A stretch of DNA of 64,000 bases, from the NCBI GenBank assembly GCA_018389105.1, contig JACATO010000334.1, positions 434,001 through 498,000 of the forward strand. Direction: 5' to 3'. This document shows, in pieces, positions 48,940 through 62,400 of this stretch (positions within the stretch are counted from its first letter, which is position 1; every line of letters begins with the position of its first letter). Source of the DNA: Nautilus pompilius (taxonomy: Eukaryota > Mollusca > Cephalopoda > Nautilida > Nautilidae). The notes below the pieces were generated by a model. The model did no database searches and had not been told where the DNA came from. It worked only from the letters and a program-made list of their open reading frames with translations. The position numbers and the translations under genes are program-made.

Positions 48940-49827
48940 GAGCTGCCACATTTTTCCAGCATTTTTTTTTCCTTTTGTACATGTATGTAATATTCAGTTG
49001 TCTTTTGATGGCTCAGTTGGTTTTGCCTGGTCGAATAGTCCCTAAGTGTGTATTTATATATAACCACTAATCACAAAAATCTCAATAAATGGAATTTGAC
49101 CTCATAAATTTAACTGCACTTATGAAGAGAGATACAAACCAATCAGAAGCTACATTGAACAATTTGATAGATAAATTAGCCCATAAATTTCTTTACATCA
49201 TGCTAATGGCAGAATGATGCCACAGTGTGTATAGACATGATAAGGGAATGGAACAAGATCAGTGGCATAGGAATATTCAAAGCAACTCAGCACTATACAC
49301 AGCAAATGTATTGTTTCTGCATGATTGGAACAATACCTGTGACCACCACATTTGAAATTGCTGGCCACAGCTAGGAATCAAGCAGATTCTATGGCAGAGA
49401 TTCTTAAGCCTTGCTTATCTACCAAGGAGAATTGCTAATTTGTTTTAAGAGTTGACAAGATCACTGTAATGTTGCTGTTGGCCCTAGTAAAAATAGTGTG
49501 AATCTGCTTATCCTGGTACCTTCATCCTGTAACATTGAGTGAAAAGATTTGCAATTTATCTAGATATACTTGAATAATTAGATGAGCTTGAACAATGATC
49601 AGAGAAGTCTGGCCATGATTGCTCCCATGTCATTGCAATGGTGCCACTATAAATCTTCCTGGAAAACACTGGTAGTAGTAGTGATCTCTCCTACTATAAT
49701 GCCATACTTGTAACCTAATCAATCATCAAAAAAATCTAAATTACCTAAGTTTCAATAGTTACCATCAATTGCTACAACCAGACCCTTGTCCAACAATGAT
49801 AGCACTGTCTAAGTCAATTGTATATAA
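48940..49827. other. Non-coding stretch
   Basis: Slightly less AT-rich than average from 49,150 on. No gene or repeat boundary was recognised. Confidence 0.45.
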
Positions 49828-49970
49828 GGTGGCACAATAATTCAGTAGTACACTGGACCAACTTGGTTTGTTCTACCTCCCTGACATGGTTTCTTCTTGC
49901 CATTCTTCATCAGCCAGTCAGCTATGTGGATTTCTGCAAGGCTCTCTGATTTCCTCCAGCATCTAAAAAT
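49828..49970 (+). repeat. tRNA-headed SINE, copy 2 (degenerate)
   Basis: GGTGGCAC start. The A-box-like TAGTACACTGG at 49,846-49,856 matches TRGYNNARNNG at 10 of 11 positions. The body ATGGTTTCTTCTTGCC and later TTTCCTCCAGCATC match copy 1 at 44.4 kb. The B-box region appears deleted. Confidence 0.5.
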
Positions 49971-52900
49971 AAAGTTCTAGAAGAGATTTCATCACACACC
50001 TACATTCATGGAGAAATGAAATAGAAGGATCACCTCAAATGTTCATCCCTGGTATGAGACAGATCTATCTGCCTGTAGACAAAATACTGAAAATAAATGG
50101 AGTATAATTGTGGATACTCAAATGGAGACGAACAAATGGATATCTGGCATCTGTACAGTGGCGACAACTTCTGAAATTGATAACATCAATGTGATGTCAC
50201 ATGCAAACATAAGCTGTCAGCATGTGAATGTTCAGTTTCCTATATAAGATTTTAGATCCATGAGTTGATAATATATGACTGTAGTTTGCATTTGGTTTCC
50301 TGTAATAATTTTGACAAAATCTACTTTCAATTTGTGTGCAGTTTATGTGTTTTGTTAAACAAGCTTTTTTTTTTTGATTTTTAAAATTGTGGTTTCTAAA
50401 GAAAAAAGGGAAATAAAAAACAAAAGTAAAATTATGTTAAAAAAAAAAAAAAGAAAGAGGAAAATGACAGTAAAAATTGCAATGGTATTAATATTTTTGT
50501 CCATATGCACAGGAAAGATATCACATTAATGAACAAACCAGAATTATCATTTGTTTTATGGTATTCCAAACTGGTTGTTGCATTTTATTTATCTTCTCAG
50601 CACTTCTAGTGTAAACGTTTAAGTGATAGAATATATCATTGAAAAATAGCACAATTATTTCAGAAATTTTTAGATTTTAGCTAAAATGAATAGTGCATGT
50701 ATAATGTTTTTTTTTTTTTTGTTTATTTAAAGCTTTTTGAAAAAAAGAAACTACCTGTACAAAAACTAAACTTTTCTTGAGCTCCTTAAGACATTAAATG
50801 CAAGTAACACAGTATGTCTGAAGTTCTGTTTTATTTCATTAAAAAAGCACAGATGCATGCACACTAGCAAAATAAGATACTCTCTTTTTAGGTAGAGAAA
50901 ATCTGCATTAAAAAATAAATTCAAATGAATGTACAAATTTAAATAAGTTTAATTATTCATGTGTACTGCAAGTCTCAGTGTGATGTATCTTCAAACCTAA
51001 CTAGGTAATTGTTATCAGCATTTGTAAATCATCCTAATACAATTTGTGCTGCAACCACTGTAACTGAATAACTGACACAGAAACAGAACATCAGATAATT
51101 TTTCTGGATCTAATTATTTTGTAATGAACTGGTACCATTTTCTAAGCCAGAGAATCATAAAACCTTGACAGCAATTTTAGCTGTAAATTAGTGCATGTAA
51201 ATATTGGCAGTACTTCAAAATAAAAATACTATAGCTATATGCTATTTGAAATTGTGATGATAAAACAGGGCAGAATTTACCAATTGCTACTATTCATCCC
51301 ACTGTGCAAGTAATATAGACTCGACATGCTAATTCAATGATACATGGTTTATTTGAAAAGGCAATCTTCTAAAAAAAATTTCTATAGATGACTTGTAAGC
51401 CATTTCATTGCAAATGACATCTCTTTTGCTCTGTAGTCACATCAGTAACTGATGCCCAGCTACACTGAAATCGGGTGAGATGACAAGGTAAGGTTAGCAA
51501 AAAAAAAAGGAAAACATGGAAACTCTTTCATCACATAGTGATATCAAATATCAAGTAATGTTTTTAAAAAAATCAAATAATGAGCAAGATTCTTTCCATT
51601 ACTTCCAAATCCAAACGTAGCTGCATCACTAACTGAACTCCCTTACGTGAAAAAATTGTCGACAATGCTTTCTTTTGTACTTTCAATTCTATAAAACTAA
51701 TAATTGAGCAGGAAAAATGGCAAGTTATGAGATGGTGATACACACTATTGTCCTTTAACTAAGGGTCCTTCAGTAGCAATATTTTTTGTTTTGTTTTACT
51801 TAAGCAAAATTCAGAAATTTCAAAATGCTTTAAACTTCTGCTAAAATTATCTTAAATTTTACGCTCACTCTTTGACATCCAATAATTTCTTGTGTTTTAA
51901 CTTGCAATAAATATTAATCAAAATCTCGATGGTACCTGCAGTAAATAAGTGTTTCTCTAATAAACATTAGGATAGGTATCTGCTTTAGAAAGACTAAATA
52001 GAGGGAAGAATATCTATAATATCTAACATCTTAATGCTTAAGGGATGTAAAGAGCCATAGTGCTATAACCTAGTACGTGAATTCCACTGTGAAAACACTA
52101 TTAACTTTAATCAGATTTTTTTCTACAGAACAATTTCACTGAAAAAATAATTAATGATTAACTGATCCTTCCATATCATGAGGTCCAAACAGTGAAAAAA
52201 TTGCGTCATTATATACACTTTGGTGGCTATGTTTGTGAACTCACCAATGAAATATCCCTTATATCTTACAGAATCAATTTATTGGTGAATATAGTTTAGT
52301 GTATATTAGTGAATGACTTTGGAAATATACATGTGACAATGGCATGACTTCGTACGTTAAGAGAAGCCTCCTTTTCAATTATTGGATCCACAATTATGAC
52401 CTTTCATTTTTATCGTTTAACATTTTCTTTTTGAAAATTATACCATAATAGCTGTACACTAAGAGTTACATACTCAAAATGTTAACAAACAGATAATCCA
52501 CTTACTGTTAGCAATGTTTGTGCAGAATGTCCACACAAGTAATTATGATTTACAAAGTTAATGTTATGATGCTATTTTTCTGCTATTGTTAAGTACAGAT
52601 CATAAGGTAATTTACAAAACTGTGCTATTGAATCAATTCCCTTTAAATGAAAAAAAAAAAAAAAAAACTGCATTAATCATGTCCACACAAAAAAAGCTTA
52701 CAAAACCTTAACCAAAATTTCAGTTGGGTTTCTCCAATACTTAATCTTCATGAAAATGCAACCAGTCTAGTCTGGATTTTGGCTATGCTAGTGAGTGGAT
52801 TACTTTGGTTTCAATAAAGATAATTGGTTTTTCTGCGCACATGCAATACCTTTAGCTTAGAAGTTTAAGAAGAATCATGTAGACCAGCATCTTTAAATTA

Positions 52901-54305
52901 AGAGAGAAAGAAAATTATAATTCTCTGAACTCTTAGCAATGATTATTTTAGTGAGTGAGTATTTTTTTTTTTTTGGTTTTTCTTTTTGGTTTAACTAAAA
53001 TACCTTCATCCCTAATCATCTTCCTAGGTTACCAAATGTTAAGTAGTAAAGATTGCTGCAATACAATGAAAATAATGCCGTGCTGAAGTCTTTGCAAAAT
53101 AGAATGACATACAAAAAACAGACTTTTAGTCTATGGGTTTGTTTGTAAAAATTTTTAACTAGAAAAATATCCCTATTCTAAAGGTTAAAAAAAAAAAGCA
53201 TAACAGCATAAACTTGGCAAAATTGTTACAGGAATAATTAATCATCATCCAAAAATTCACAAATTGTATTTACCATCTGTTGACTAAGTGGTTTCAGGTT
53301 CTGGTAAACACAAAAGCACTAAGTTATGAAAATTACTATGTAATGTTGATGTATGTGAATGTACTTTCAATGCTAATGACAAATGCCTGACAAGGACTAG
53401 TATAATGAGAGATTTTCACTAGTGACTTAACTAAATACTTCAATGTCAGACTTACCAAAGTCTGTGACAACCTATACTAATCAGAATGCAATCGCACCTG
53501 CTCCACTCTTGTCAACTCAGGTTTGTGTATTAGCACCTGACTCTACATTAACTAACTTCAGAATAAGCATAATTAGAATGGAAAGGAAAATAAATAAAGT
53601 GACAAATGACGCCAGTGAGGGTCACCTGCTTTAAAACTTTAGAATTTAGAAGAAACTGCATTCAGGCTTAATTTTACCGTGAACATATTTCTCAATTTCT
53701 AAGCACAATATACTGTAATATCTGATCATTTTAGAGGGGAAAATGTTATAACCATTGCAATCACAGTAGTTCCCAATCTTTTTATCTTTCAATGGCTGCA
53801 TTAACATTAGATTATTCATTAGGATATTGCTCAGCAGACATCACTGCATCATGCTGATAGTGAGAAATAATTAAAGGCATGAAAAACAAAGAAGAAACTA
53901 ATGCTGTGATATATTAGATTATTTTGACTATTTAGAGATATGGTATAGGTAAAACTGATGCAAATTTAATCATCTGTATCTCATGAGTAAATATGAAAAT
54001 TCAGGAAAACCTATTCAAAACATTTCACTCTTTAATCCTTGCCTGTTAAGTCAGCCAAAACTGGCCAGGCACTGATGAGTCATTTAATGATCACATTTAT
54101 CTATAGTCTATACTATAAATAGTACATGTAGAGGGACACTAGTCCACATTATCACTTCTGGCTATTTATATTGCTTGGTTTTCCCACAGTCATTTCAGTA
54201 GTCTAGCTACTAGCATGAACTACACCTATTACCTAGTTTGTTTATTTATTTGATACATGATGAACCAACAGTGAATCCTTTCCTTCTGGTGATGTGGATT
54301 CTTGA
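49971..54305. other. AT-rich non-coding stretch
   Basis: No gene is recognised. The 63-codon frame at 53,443-53,634 has no family motif. Confidence 0.55.
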
Positions 54306-54482
54306 GCAGTATCATTTAGCTGGTTGATGGAGAGTGAAAGTAGGGTTATCAAGCAGTGCTTGAAGCATCTGCAGACAATCAACATGCCAGTGTTTTCACA
54401 AGCTCTCTGCCTGAAGATTGATGTCCCTGATAATGCAAGGTCAGTGGATTTCCTGCATGAGCTGATACCAGATTTTTTCTAA
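54306..54482 (+). other. Short open frame with protein-like composition
   Basis: Open from 54,306, Met at 54,327, stop at 54,480-54,482. It reads MESESRVIKQCLKHLQTINM, then PVFSQALCLKIDVPDNARSV and DFLHELIPDFF. Codon use looks coding-like against the AT-rich surroundings, and the frame continues beyond the stop for another 22 codons (GIVKESLCHTDPGG...). I do not recognise the family. It could be a eroded transposon or gene fragment. Confidence 0.35.
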
Positions 54483-57400
54483 GGTATAGTTAAGGAGTCA
54501 CTATGCCACACAGATCCAGGAGGAGACAGGCAGAGTAGACAACACCTGAACTAAAAATACAAATGAAGAAGAAAGCATTGATAGCGGTAAACATAACTAT
54601 AATTTGGAACAGGGACAACAACAGACCTGGTGTCAAAGGTAATGACAGTAAAAAGATTTTTAAAAATGAATCAGTATTCACACCTCTGTGATAACAATCA
54701 GGTGATTTTATTGTAATTTTTTTTTTACTTTCTATGCTATAAATTTTTCCTTTTGCTTTCTAGACATATTTCCCTTTCATTTGGATTACTAAACTATGTG
54801 CTGAGTTATTAGTACCATTTGAGTCATACCATGACTCTCAAAATTATATATTAATTAAACTATAGATTTTTCAAATTCTTTTATAAATAGTTTTAATCAG
54901 GTAGATTCATTTTATCTAGCCATCTTTGAAAATGTCTAATCATCTATGCATATCAAATAATGCATTTATAAAATGGGAAAGGGTTAACTAATATAATTTT
55001 AAGTTTCTAATAATCAGTTATTTGAATTTTTTGCTGGGTTTGGTAGAAAATATTTAAATATAAACACCAATTTCCTTAATCCTCCTGTTTTCTAACCCAC
55101 AATGCACTGCAGTGCTCAAGGTTTTACCTTATAGTTTGCCTCATTGTTTTGAAAATTTGATGCTAAGATACAAGAAAACACCTGAATGTTAAATTAATGA
55201 ATTTTCCAGTCTGTTTTGTTGTTGTTGTTTTTTTAATTAACTGCAATAACAGTAACCATCAAAATTTTTACATAGATTCATTCAAACTTTCAGATTAGTG
55301 AAATTTTTTTTTTTTTTAAATAATTTAAAATAGCAGTAGCTAACCAGATCTTTGCATAGCATCATGCCTGGACAGAGTGAAGTTATTGAAAGTCAGAAGA
55401 AAAATACAGGTATTTCCTTGGTTGGGTGTGAATCAAGATAACGTGTTTGTGTATTCATGGTTAACATTTTGCCAAGTTACTCATTACTCTGATAGCCTCA
55501 TCTTTAGATGTTACAGTGAGTCACCCCCACCACACTACACTACAAGCTAGAGTCACTAACATTGCTTTCTCTTTTTTTTTTTTTTTAAGTAATGAATCTG
55601 CAGTGTCAGAAGCAATGCAATAATTGATTGGATCCTTGGTCTTTTTGTTGCAGACATAATACCTTAAAACTATGCTTTTAAAATCAATAGAGAAGCATTA
55701 AGCATTTTCTACCTTCTGCATAGTTGCCAAGTCCTCACATTTTGCTATCATCAGTGATAATACCCTAAAAATATTTTAAACTATGGACTGCTGTAAAATT
55801 TTATCTTAAAAAGTCTAAATAGTACAATAGCATAATTTTAGAAATTTTAAAGTTTAAAAAAATTACGCCACCATTCTTTATTTATTTTAAAAAAAAAAAA
55901 ACCAAACAAATTTAAATATGTCTTACCCCCCCCCTCACCAAAGCATACTCATCTGCTATATGTATTAAAATGTACTAATCAGTTTTCTGGATAATCTAGT
56001 TGTCAAAAACATCAAAAGCTTAACCTCAATTCCTTTTTAGATGTATTACTGCTTAAAATATTTTGTATGAGAAACTAATATTATAAGAGATATTTTAGAC
56101 TTGCCACTTTGTGGATATTTGTGGGGTACAGGACAAGACACAGTGGTTTCAAAATCAGAGACACACATTTTTATTGTGAAATAAAACATTGATATGAAAC
56201 CTTTATAATGACTTACTAATAATCAAATAAAAAATTAAATCTTATCAAAAATGATCAAGAGTGAAATATAAGTCATACAGTATTTCTTTTTTAAATATGT
56301 TTGCCATCACTTTCAGGATTTTAATTGCATTTTAAGTTTCATTTTGCTTGGTTTGTTTTACAGAGATGTTTATTTTAATCAAATTATTCATGGTCATTCA
56401 TTAGCTTTTCCCTAAATAATAATAATAATAATATATTCACACAGTATTGAAAATAATTATGGAAACACACACAGGATATGCACAAATAATAATTGCAAAT
56501 GAGAGATGTACACAATTCAGCAGCATAACAGGACAATAAAGTGGGTGCCCCCCCAATTTTTGCACCTGATTTTTGCAATGTGTAGTTTGTAGTCAAATTT
56601 TCATCTATGAAGTTAGAAAATTTAAAGAAAAGAATCTTCTGTAAATGCATAACAAGCATGCTAACATATTAAATGTGAGGGAGGCACCTAAGATGAATAT
56701 CTGAATGTTCTTGCTTGTTTGTTTGTTTATTTCTCTATTATGCTGCCCTTATCCAATTGCTTTACTTCACAGTTATAGATTGTAGTAATAATGATAAAGA
56801 AATAATCACCATCATCAAAATAATATTGACAATTCTGATAAAACTTCTTACCATAAATTAGCTTCTTGTCATGCAACTTTCTCAGATTCCTCATCAGTTA
56901 TCTTTCCAACTTTCCACTTCCCTTTCCATATTTTTTTTTGTTCGAATAGCACTCTTCTCAAGGGTTTTGATTTTGTGGCAAAAATGTTGGTTCCTGTCAT
57001 CAGTAGTTTACAAGCTGTTAATCAATATCCACTAAAGATTTACATTAATTCTGTTAGCATGCATCCAGCAAGTGTAGCAATAGTCTTTCTTGAGCACACA
57101 AGAATAGGATAGATAGCCAATCATGTGATACAATCAGATTTTCTTTTTATAAATGTGTTTGAACAGATTGGTTCATTGCTGGTGTGCACTATTTCAGAAA
57201 TTACTTCTTTATTGTTGTTGGAAAATCCACATGATATGCTGGGTGCTCGTGACTCAGATTAAAAAGACTGAAGGGGTGCTCTAACTGTGGCTCATTTGTT
57301 TCGATTTCTGCTGGAATGTTGACTTGTTCATCCTGCTCTGGTGGTTAGTACTAGGGGATAGCAATGCACATTTGGGTGTTCAACTTATACTGTTCAGCAG

Positions 57401-60400
57401 ATGGCACTGTACTTCACATATCGAACAGTCATTGTGTGCTTGAAGCAGCATACTGTTTATTCTTTGGTCATCTGTTTCAAATCTTTATTATCTTTTTTTT
57501 ATATTCTTTATATCATCAATGGCAAACTTCAGATGTGAGCTGAAAAGAGTAGCCATTCATTTATAACTTTTTTAATTAAAAATTATGCTTGCTGTGTATC
57601 CATAATTTTAGAATAAAGTTATTCACATATATTCAAATGTATTATCAAATCAAATCCAAATAAAGAAAGTAGAATCCAATTTGATAAAATTTATCAAAAA
57701 GTAGCCATTTCAATTTGGATTTGCCTGTTTGAATGAATTATCTACCTATTATCAGTATAATTAATTACTCTTGTATAAATTATCTTTATGGCATTTACTT
57801 TTATTATACATAAATTCAAATGGATAAATACATGCAGCAATATGTATGTATATAAATAGTAGTTCATATTACAATATTGTTATTGTATACATATACCTAC
57901 ACAATACCAACACCACCAACCACATAATAAGTATAATATGCAACACAAATAATGTCACACACAATAACCAATTACGTTTCACTAATTCCTCACTAACTCT
58001 TTGGCATACATTTACAATCTATATACAAAATTATTGTATTTTCTCCCTATAATCAAACCTGATTACTTATTAGTATTGTGTTTCAACGGCTATATCTGAC
58101 TCTACATATGTAGCTCTTTCTCTCCCTTAATTGTAATAGCCATATGCTGCATTGTGCCTTGAGAAAACAACAAAATAACATATAGTGCATATATACATGC
58201 TGATAGCTTTAACTTGAATCAATCACCAGTGGACAGAACATGACACACAATATACAAACCATTTTTTAGAGGAGAAAAATATTTCATATAAACAAAAAAA
58301 TATTGTTTCTTTTAAATCAAACTATGCTGCCAAGCCAGCCCCTCAAAAAAGAACAGCATTTTTGCTCATGGCTCAACACAGCACAACCTGCCTGAGCAGG
58401 TGTTACACCACTGATATAATACGTACACAATGCATTATTACCAAAAATATACAAAAACAAATGAATACGTTGTACAGTGCATTCAAATTTTGTATGTTAA
58501 CCCTTTGCTTCATATAGACAGATATTTCATAATATGTGATACATTTAAATTTATAATGTTATGCATTAATTTCCATGAGATATTACACATCATGAGGAAA
58601 AATTACTTTCAACATATTCTTCATGAGCCATTCTATCTTCCCCGAAAATTCCAAGTCATTACACCTTTTAGTTTCAAAGTTATGATGAAATTTGTGGTCA
58701 AAAAAGGGTAAATTTTTCATGTTATGCTGCTGTACTTAAAAAAAACAAAAAACACCATATCTGTGGTATGAAATACTTCAGCAAAAGTGATATAGTTTGA
58801 AATAATTAATTGATAGATTTGTTGTCAATTATAGGCAGATTATTATGATACCAAATTTGTGTCGTAGGGATCATTTTTATAGATGGTAACCTTTGTTATG
58901 CAATTTGATTACATTACATCCTTTAACTGTTATGCTAGCAGGAAAAAATGAAGAATATCAATATTCTTTATGATGTGTTTTTGTTGTGAATTGTAGTATT
59001 TTTCATGATAGAGATTTCTGTACTGGCTACAGAAGTCACTCTGTGAGTCAGAGAATTTCTATAATGTCCATAACCACCTCAATTATAGTTATTCTACATA
59101 AAGGTTGTGTTTAATAATTCTCTGCAAAAGGCTATGTACTGGATTACAATTATTACCTAATATTAAAATATATTTATTATTTTTAAAGTATTTTTGGGAC
59201 AAAATATTGGAAAATATAGTGTCCATAATAGTAGTGTCTATAACTTGTAAAAGAGGGCAATTATAATCTGCTTTTAAAATATGGTATGAATTTATAAGAA
59301 CTTAAATTCTGGATAATTTCTCAATATTCTGGTGTTGAACAATAAGATAAATTTGCATCTAAGTATATAGAATATACAGATGCTGAAATAAAAGGTATAC
59401 GTGCATCATCTTTGATTTCATTATTTTTATACCATGTACGCTATTCATTTTGTTTTCTGACAACAAAAATATCTAAAAAGATTACAAAAGGAGAATTATA
59501 AACAGGAATGAATTGTATACTAAGTATAGTGCCAAACTTACATACGGTATTAGAAGTAGTATCTATAACCATATAGTCTCTTCTAAGCAGTATCATTAAG
59601 TTGGACATTTAAATGTGTGCACATGAATACAGCATCATAATAAATATTTAATTTGAAATAAAAAATATCTGTGAATACTTCAGATTTAGACTTTTGCCTA
59701 ATTTACAGCATATATCTTTGTACATTTAAGCTAAAACAAGAGTTTATACATAATCTGCTTTGGATGCTAAACCAATAGGTATAATTATAATCTGCATCTT
59801 AGATTGTATATAAACTTCTTTTCAGAGGACATATACAAAAAATATAAATACTAAACCATTACTGATATTCCCAAATTAAAAATAACAGTTCAAACAATGT
59901 ATACAGAAAGGTTTCAGACACTACACACACAAAGACACAGACAGAGTTTTATACGAAAGATTCTTTTTATAAAAAGAGAATTTTACCACAATATTTACAG
60001 TAGGTCAGTCATATCTGAGTTAGTCTGATTTAATGAAATGATAAAATCCTGGTATTAAAGCTTGAAAATATTTCAACAAGAACTAATGCATTAGTGATGG
60101 ATCTATGACCCAGAAAGAGAACTGAATCAGTCAGATGACAAGCAGGTGGCATAAAAAAGAAAGAAAGAAAAAAACACAGCAAAAGTGAAAAACTGGAGAA
60201 AAAAGTTAAACTCAATCCAAAAAAATACAATGAGCTAAAGAGAAAGAGAAGAAAAAAGAAAGAAAGAAAAAATCTGCCAGTTACCAATAGTAACAAAAAT
60301 CTTGAAACTAAGCAAAGACAATACGTTAAACGATAGGAGGACTTTAAAAAAAAAATCAGTGAAAAACTTAAAAATCAGAATAGAAAACAGAAAGACGAAA

Positions 60401-61689
60401 TAAAAATTAAAAAAGAATTACAGAAAAGATTAGCTGTTCAAAGAGCAATAAAGTGGAGATTGTGAGTAAAGTTGAGAAGTCATATAAATCAAAGTGCTGA
60501 GAATATCTGATGTCAGGGTTGCTAATGTACACGAGAAAGTGTGAAAGTTTTAATGTCTGGCCAGAGAAGAGTAAAATGAACCCAAATCCAATATCATATG
60601 CACAATTCTGAAACTAAAACTCTTCAATGAATGTGGCCATGTCCATTTTTTTTTAAACAAAACAGGATGTAAAGCAGCAGTAGCACAGTAGCAGTTGGAA
60701 CTAATTTAAAAATCTGATTCTAAATCAGTACATTTTAAGTAATTATGTCAGAGATGTTAAAAGTATGTGACAGTGACATTAATATTGACTTACTGGTTAA
60801 TACACTTTCTCATTTCTTTCTCATTAATGTCACCTCTTTTATCTGAAAAAGTAGGATTTATTAGCTGGGTAAATTTTAATATATACATATTTTCTTATTT
60901 TTCATAGGCAGTGTAAGACAGGAATCCTGACTTTAACAGTTTTTGTTTAAAATTTTTAAAAAACTTTAGGAAAGACACTAAATAAACAAAATAAGAAGGG
61001 GAAAAACAATTTTTTAGACCTGAAACGTTTATAAAACAGAGGGAGATTTAAAAAAAGTTATTCATTCTCCATTTAGTATCATAAATATTATATGAATATT
61101 AGGTATTTCTTTAGCTAGGAGTCATAAACAGAATGATATGGTACCAGGTAATCAAGATTTGTTAGAGGAAAAGTATACAGCTACTTATGTAGTGTCCATA
61201 ACAAATTTAGCCAAGTTGATTAAGAGCTAAATATTAGCAGATCTTACAAAAAATAATTATTATTTTTTTCCCATATTCTAGACAGATTAGGTAAATTGAA
61301 CATTCTTTCAACACTTTTCTTGGATAATGAATAATTCTCTATTTCTTAACATTAAGAAATTTAAATGTTTTATTACCTATTTCTCATTATATTCACATTT
61401 GTTATTAGAATAGTGTAAGAGTTCAATTCTAAAAATCTATCTTCTCATAATCAGCCATTATCTACACCAATTAATCTGTAGTGTCTGTAACCACTAACTG
61501 CACATTTGTGTATATAATTTCAATCATAGACAAACTAGTCAAAAACAATCAGCATTTGATGTTTTGTGTCAAAAGGATTATGAATTTCAAAAGATTGTGT
61601 AAACTTTTTAAAATGTTTATTCTAAAAATAATTTTAGTTATAAGAGCATGACCACCTTGTTTTCATGTTCTCATACAGGCTATCAATGT
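54483..61689. other. Long AT-rich stretch without recognisable genes
   Basis: Includes (AAT)n at 56,415-56,432, a GC-moderate patch at about 57,240-57,480 and an AAAG-rich low-complexity tract at about 60,150-60,280. No transposase motif was found. Confidence 0.55.
57394..57409 (+). promoter_or_regulatory. CTCF-core-like motif
   Basis: TCAGCAGATGGCACTG fits the bilaterian CTCF core CCASYAGRKGGCRSYR at 15 of 16 positions. It is a single site, so chance is possible. Confidence 0.25.
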
Positions 61690-62400
61690 ATGACTATGGA
61701 TTGTTGTTCCAAACATCACACAGTGCTTTTCACAACTCATCAAAGTTTGATTTCCATTTGACTTTTTCAATACTTGCATAACTCCATATAGCCTCAATGA
61801 CGTTCATATCAGAACCTTCTGCAGGCCAAGGAATCTTTGTAACTGTTCCACCAGCCTCTTTACATTCTAAATAGTTGTTCACCACAGTGGCTGTATCTTG
61901 AATTCATTGTCATGTCAGAAGACAAATCTCCACCCAATGAGTGTTGTCTTCCTTAGGGAATGGTACAATGGATGAGAACCTGCCTCTACCTGTCAACAAT
62001 CAGTATACCTTCAATTTTATGCAAATCTTTGATACCCTGGCTGACAAAAAGCCCCACACTTCATAGTCGCTGTTATACACAGACTGTTATACCACTCCAT
62101 GGTCCACCTCCAAACAGACTGACGTCAGTCAATTTATGCCAAACAGTTTCAATTGGACTCATTTGCAAAGAGCATCTTTTTTCAGGTTTGGTCATCCCAC
62201 TGATTCATTCCTACTGCCCATTTCAGCTTTGCTTGTTGATTACATCTTTCAGCAAAGGGTTTTAGGTAATCCAATGAGAACACTTCACAATAATGCATAT
62301 CTTACTCATCTTCAAGAAACATCACCCATAATTGCACTAAGTCATATGCAGAATCTCTGCTGGCTTATTGTCTACAAAGTAGAGAACATATACTGAGGTA
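61690..62400 (-). pseudogene. Tc1-like transposase relic 2
   Basis: On the minus strand the C-terminal half reads VVNNYLECKEAGGTVTKIPW, PAEGSDMNVIEAIWSY (the 'SPDLNPIENLW' block with its Asp) and FDEL*KALCDVWNNNP, where a stop replaces Trp of 'ELW'. Upstream a GILIVD-like segment and other short scraps fit the Tc1 core in changing frames. The block QDTATVV appears to be the second-Asp motif with an internal deletion: only about 28 residues separate it from the next Asp. Ends not located. Confidence 0.68.

Noticed and set aside
60030-60296. An 88-codon minus-strand frame rich in Phe and Ser
   Set aside because: Low-complexity AAAG/TTTC-rich DNA produces such frames by chance.
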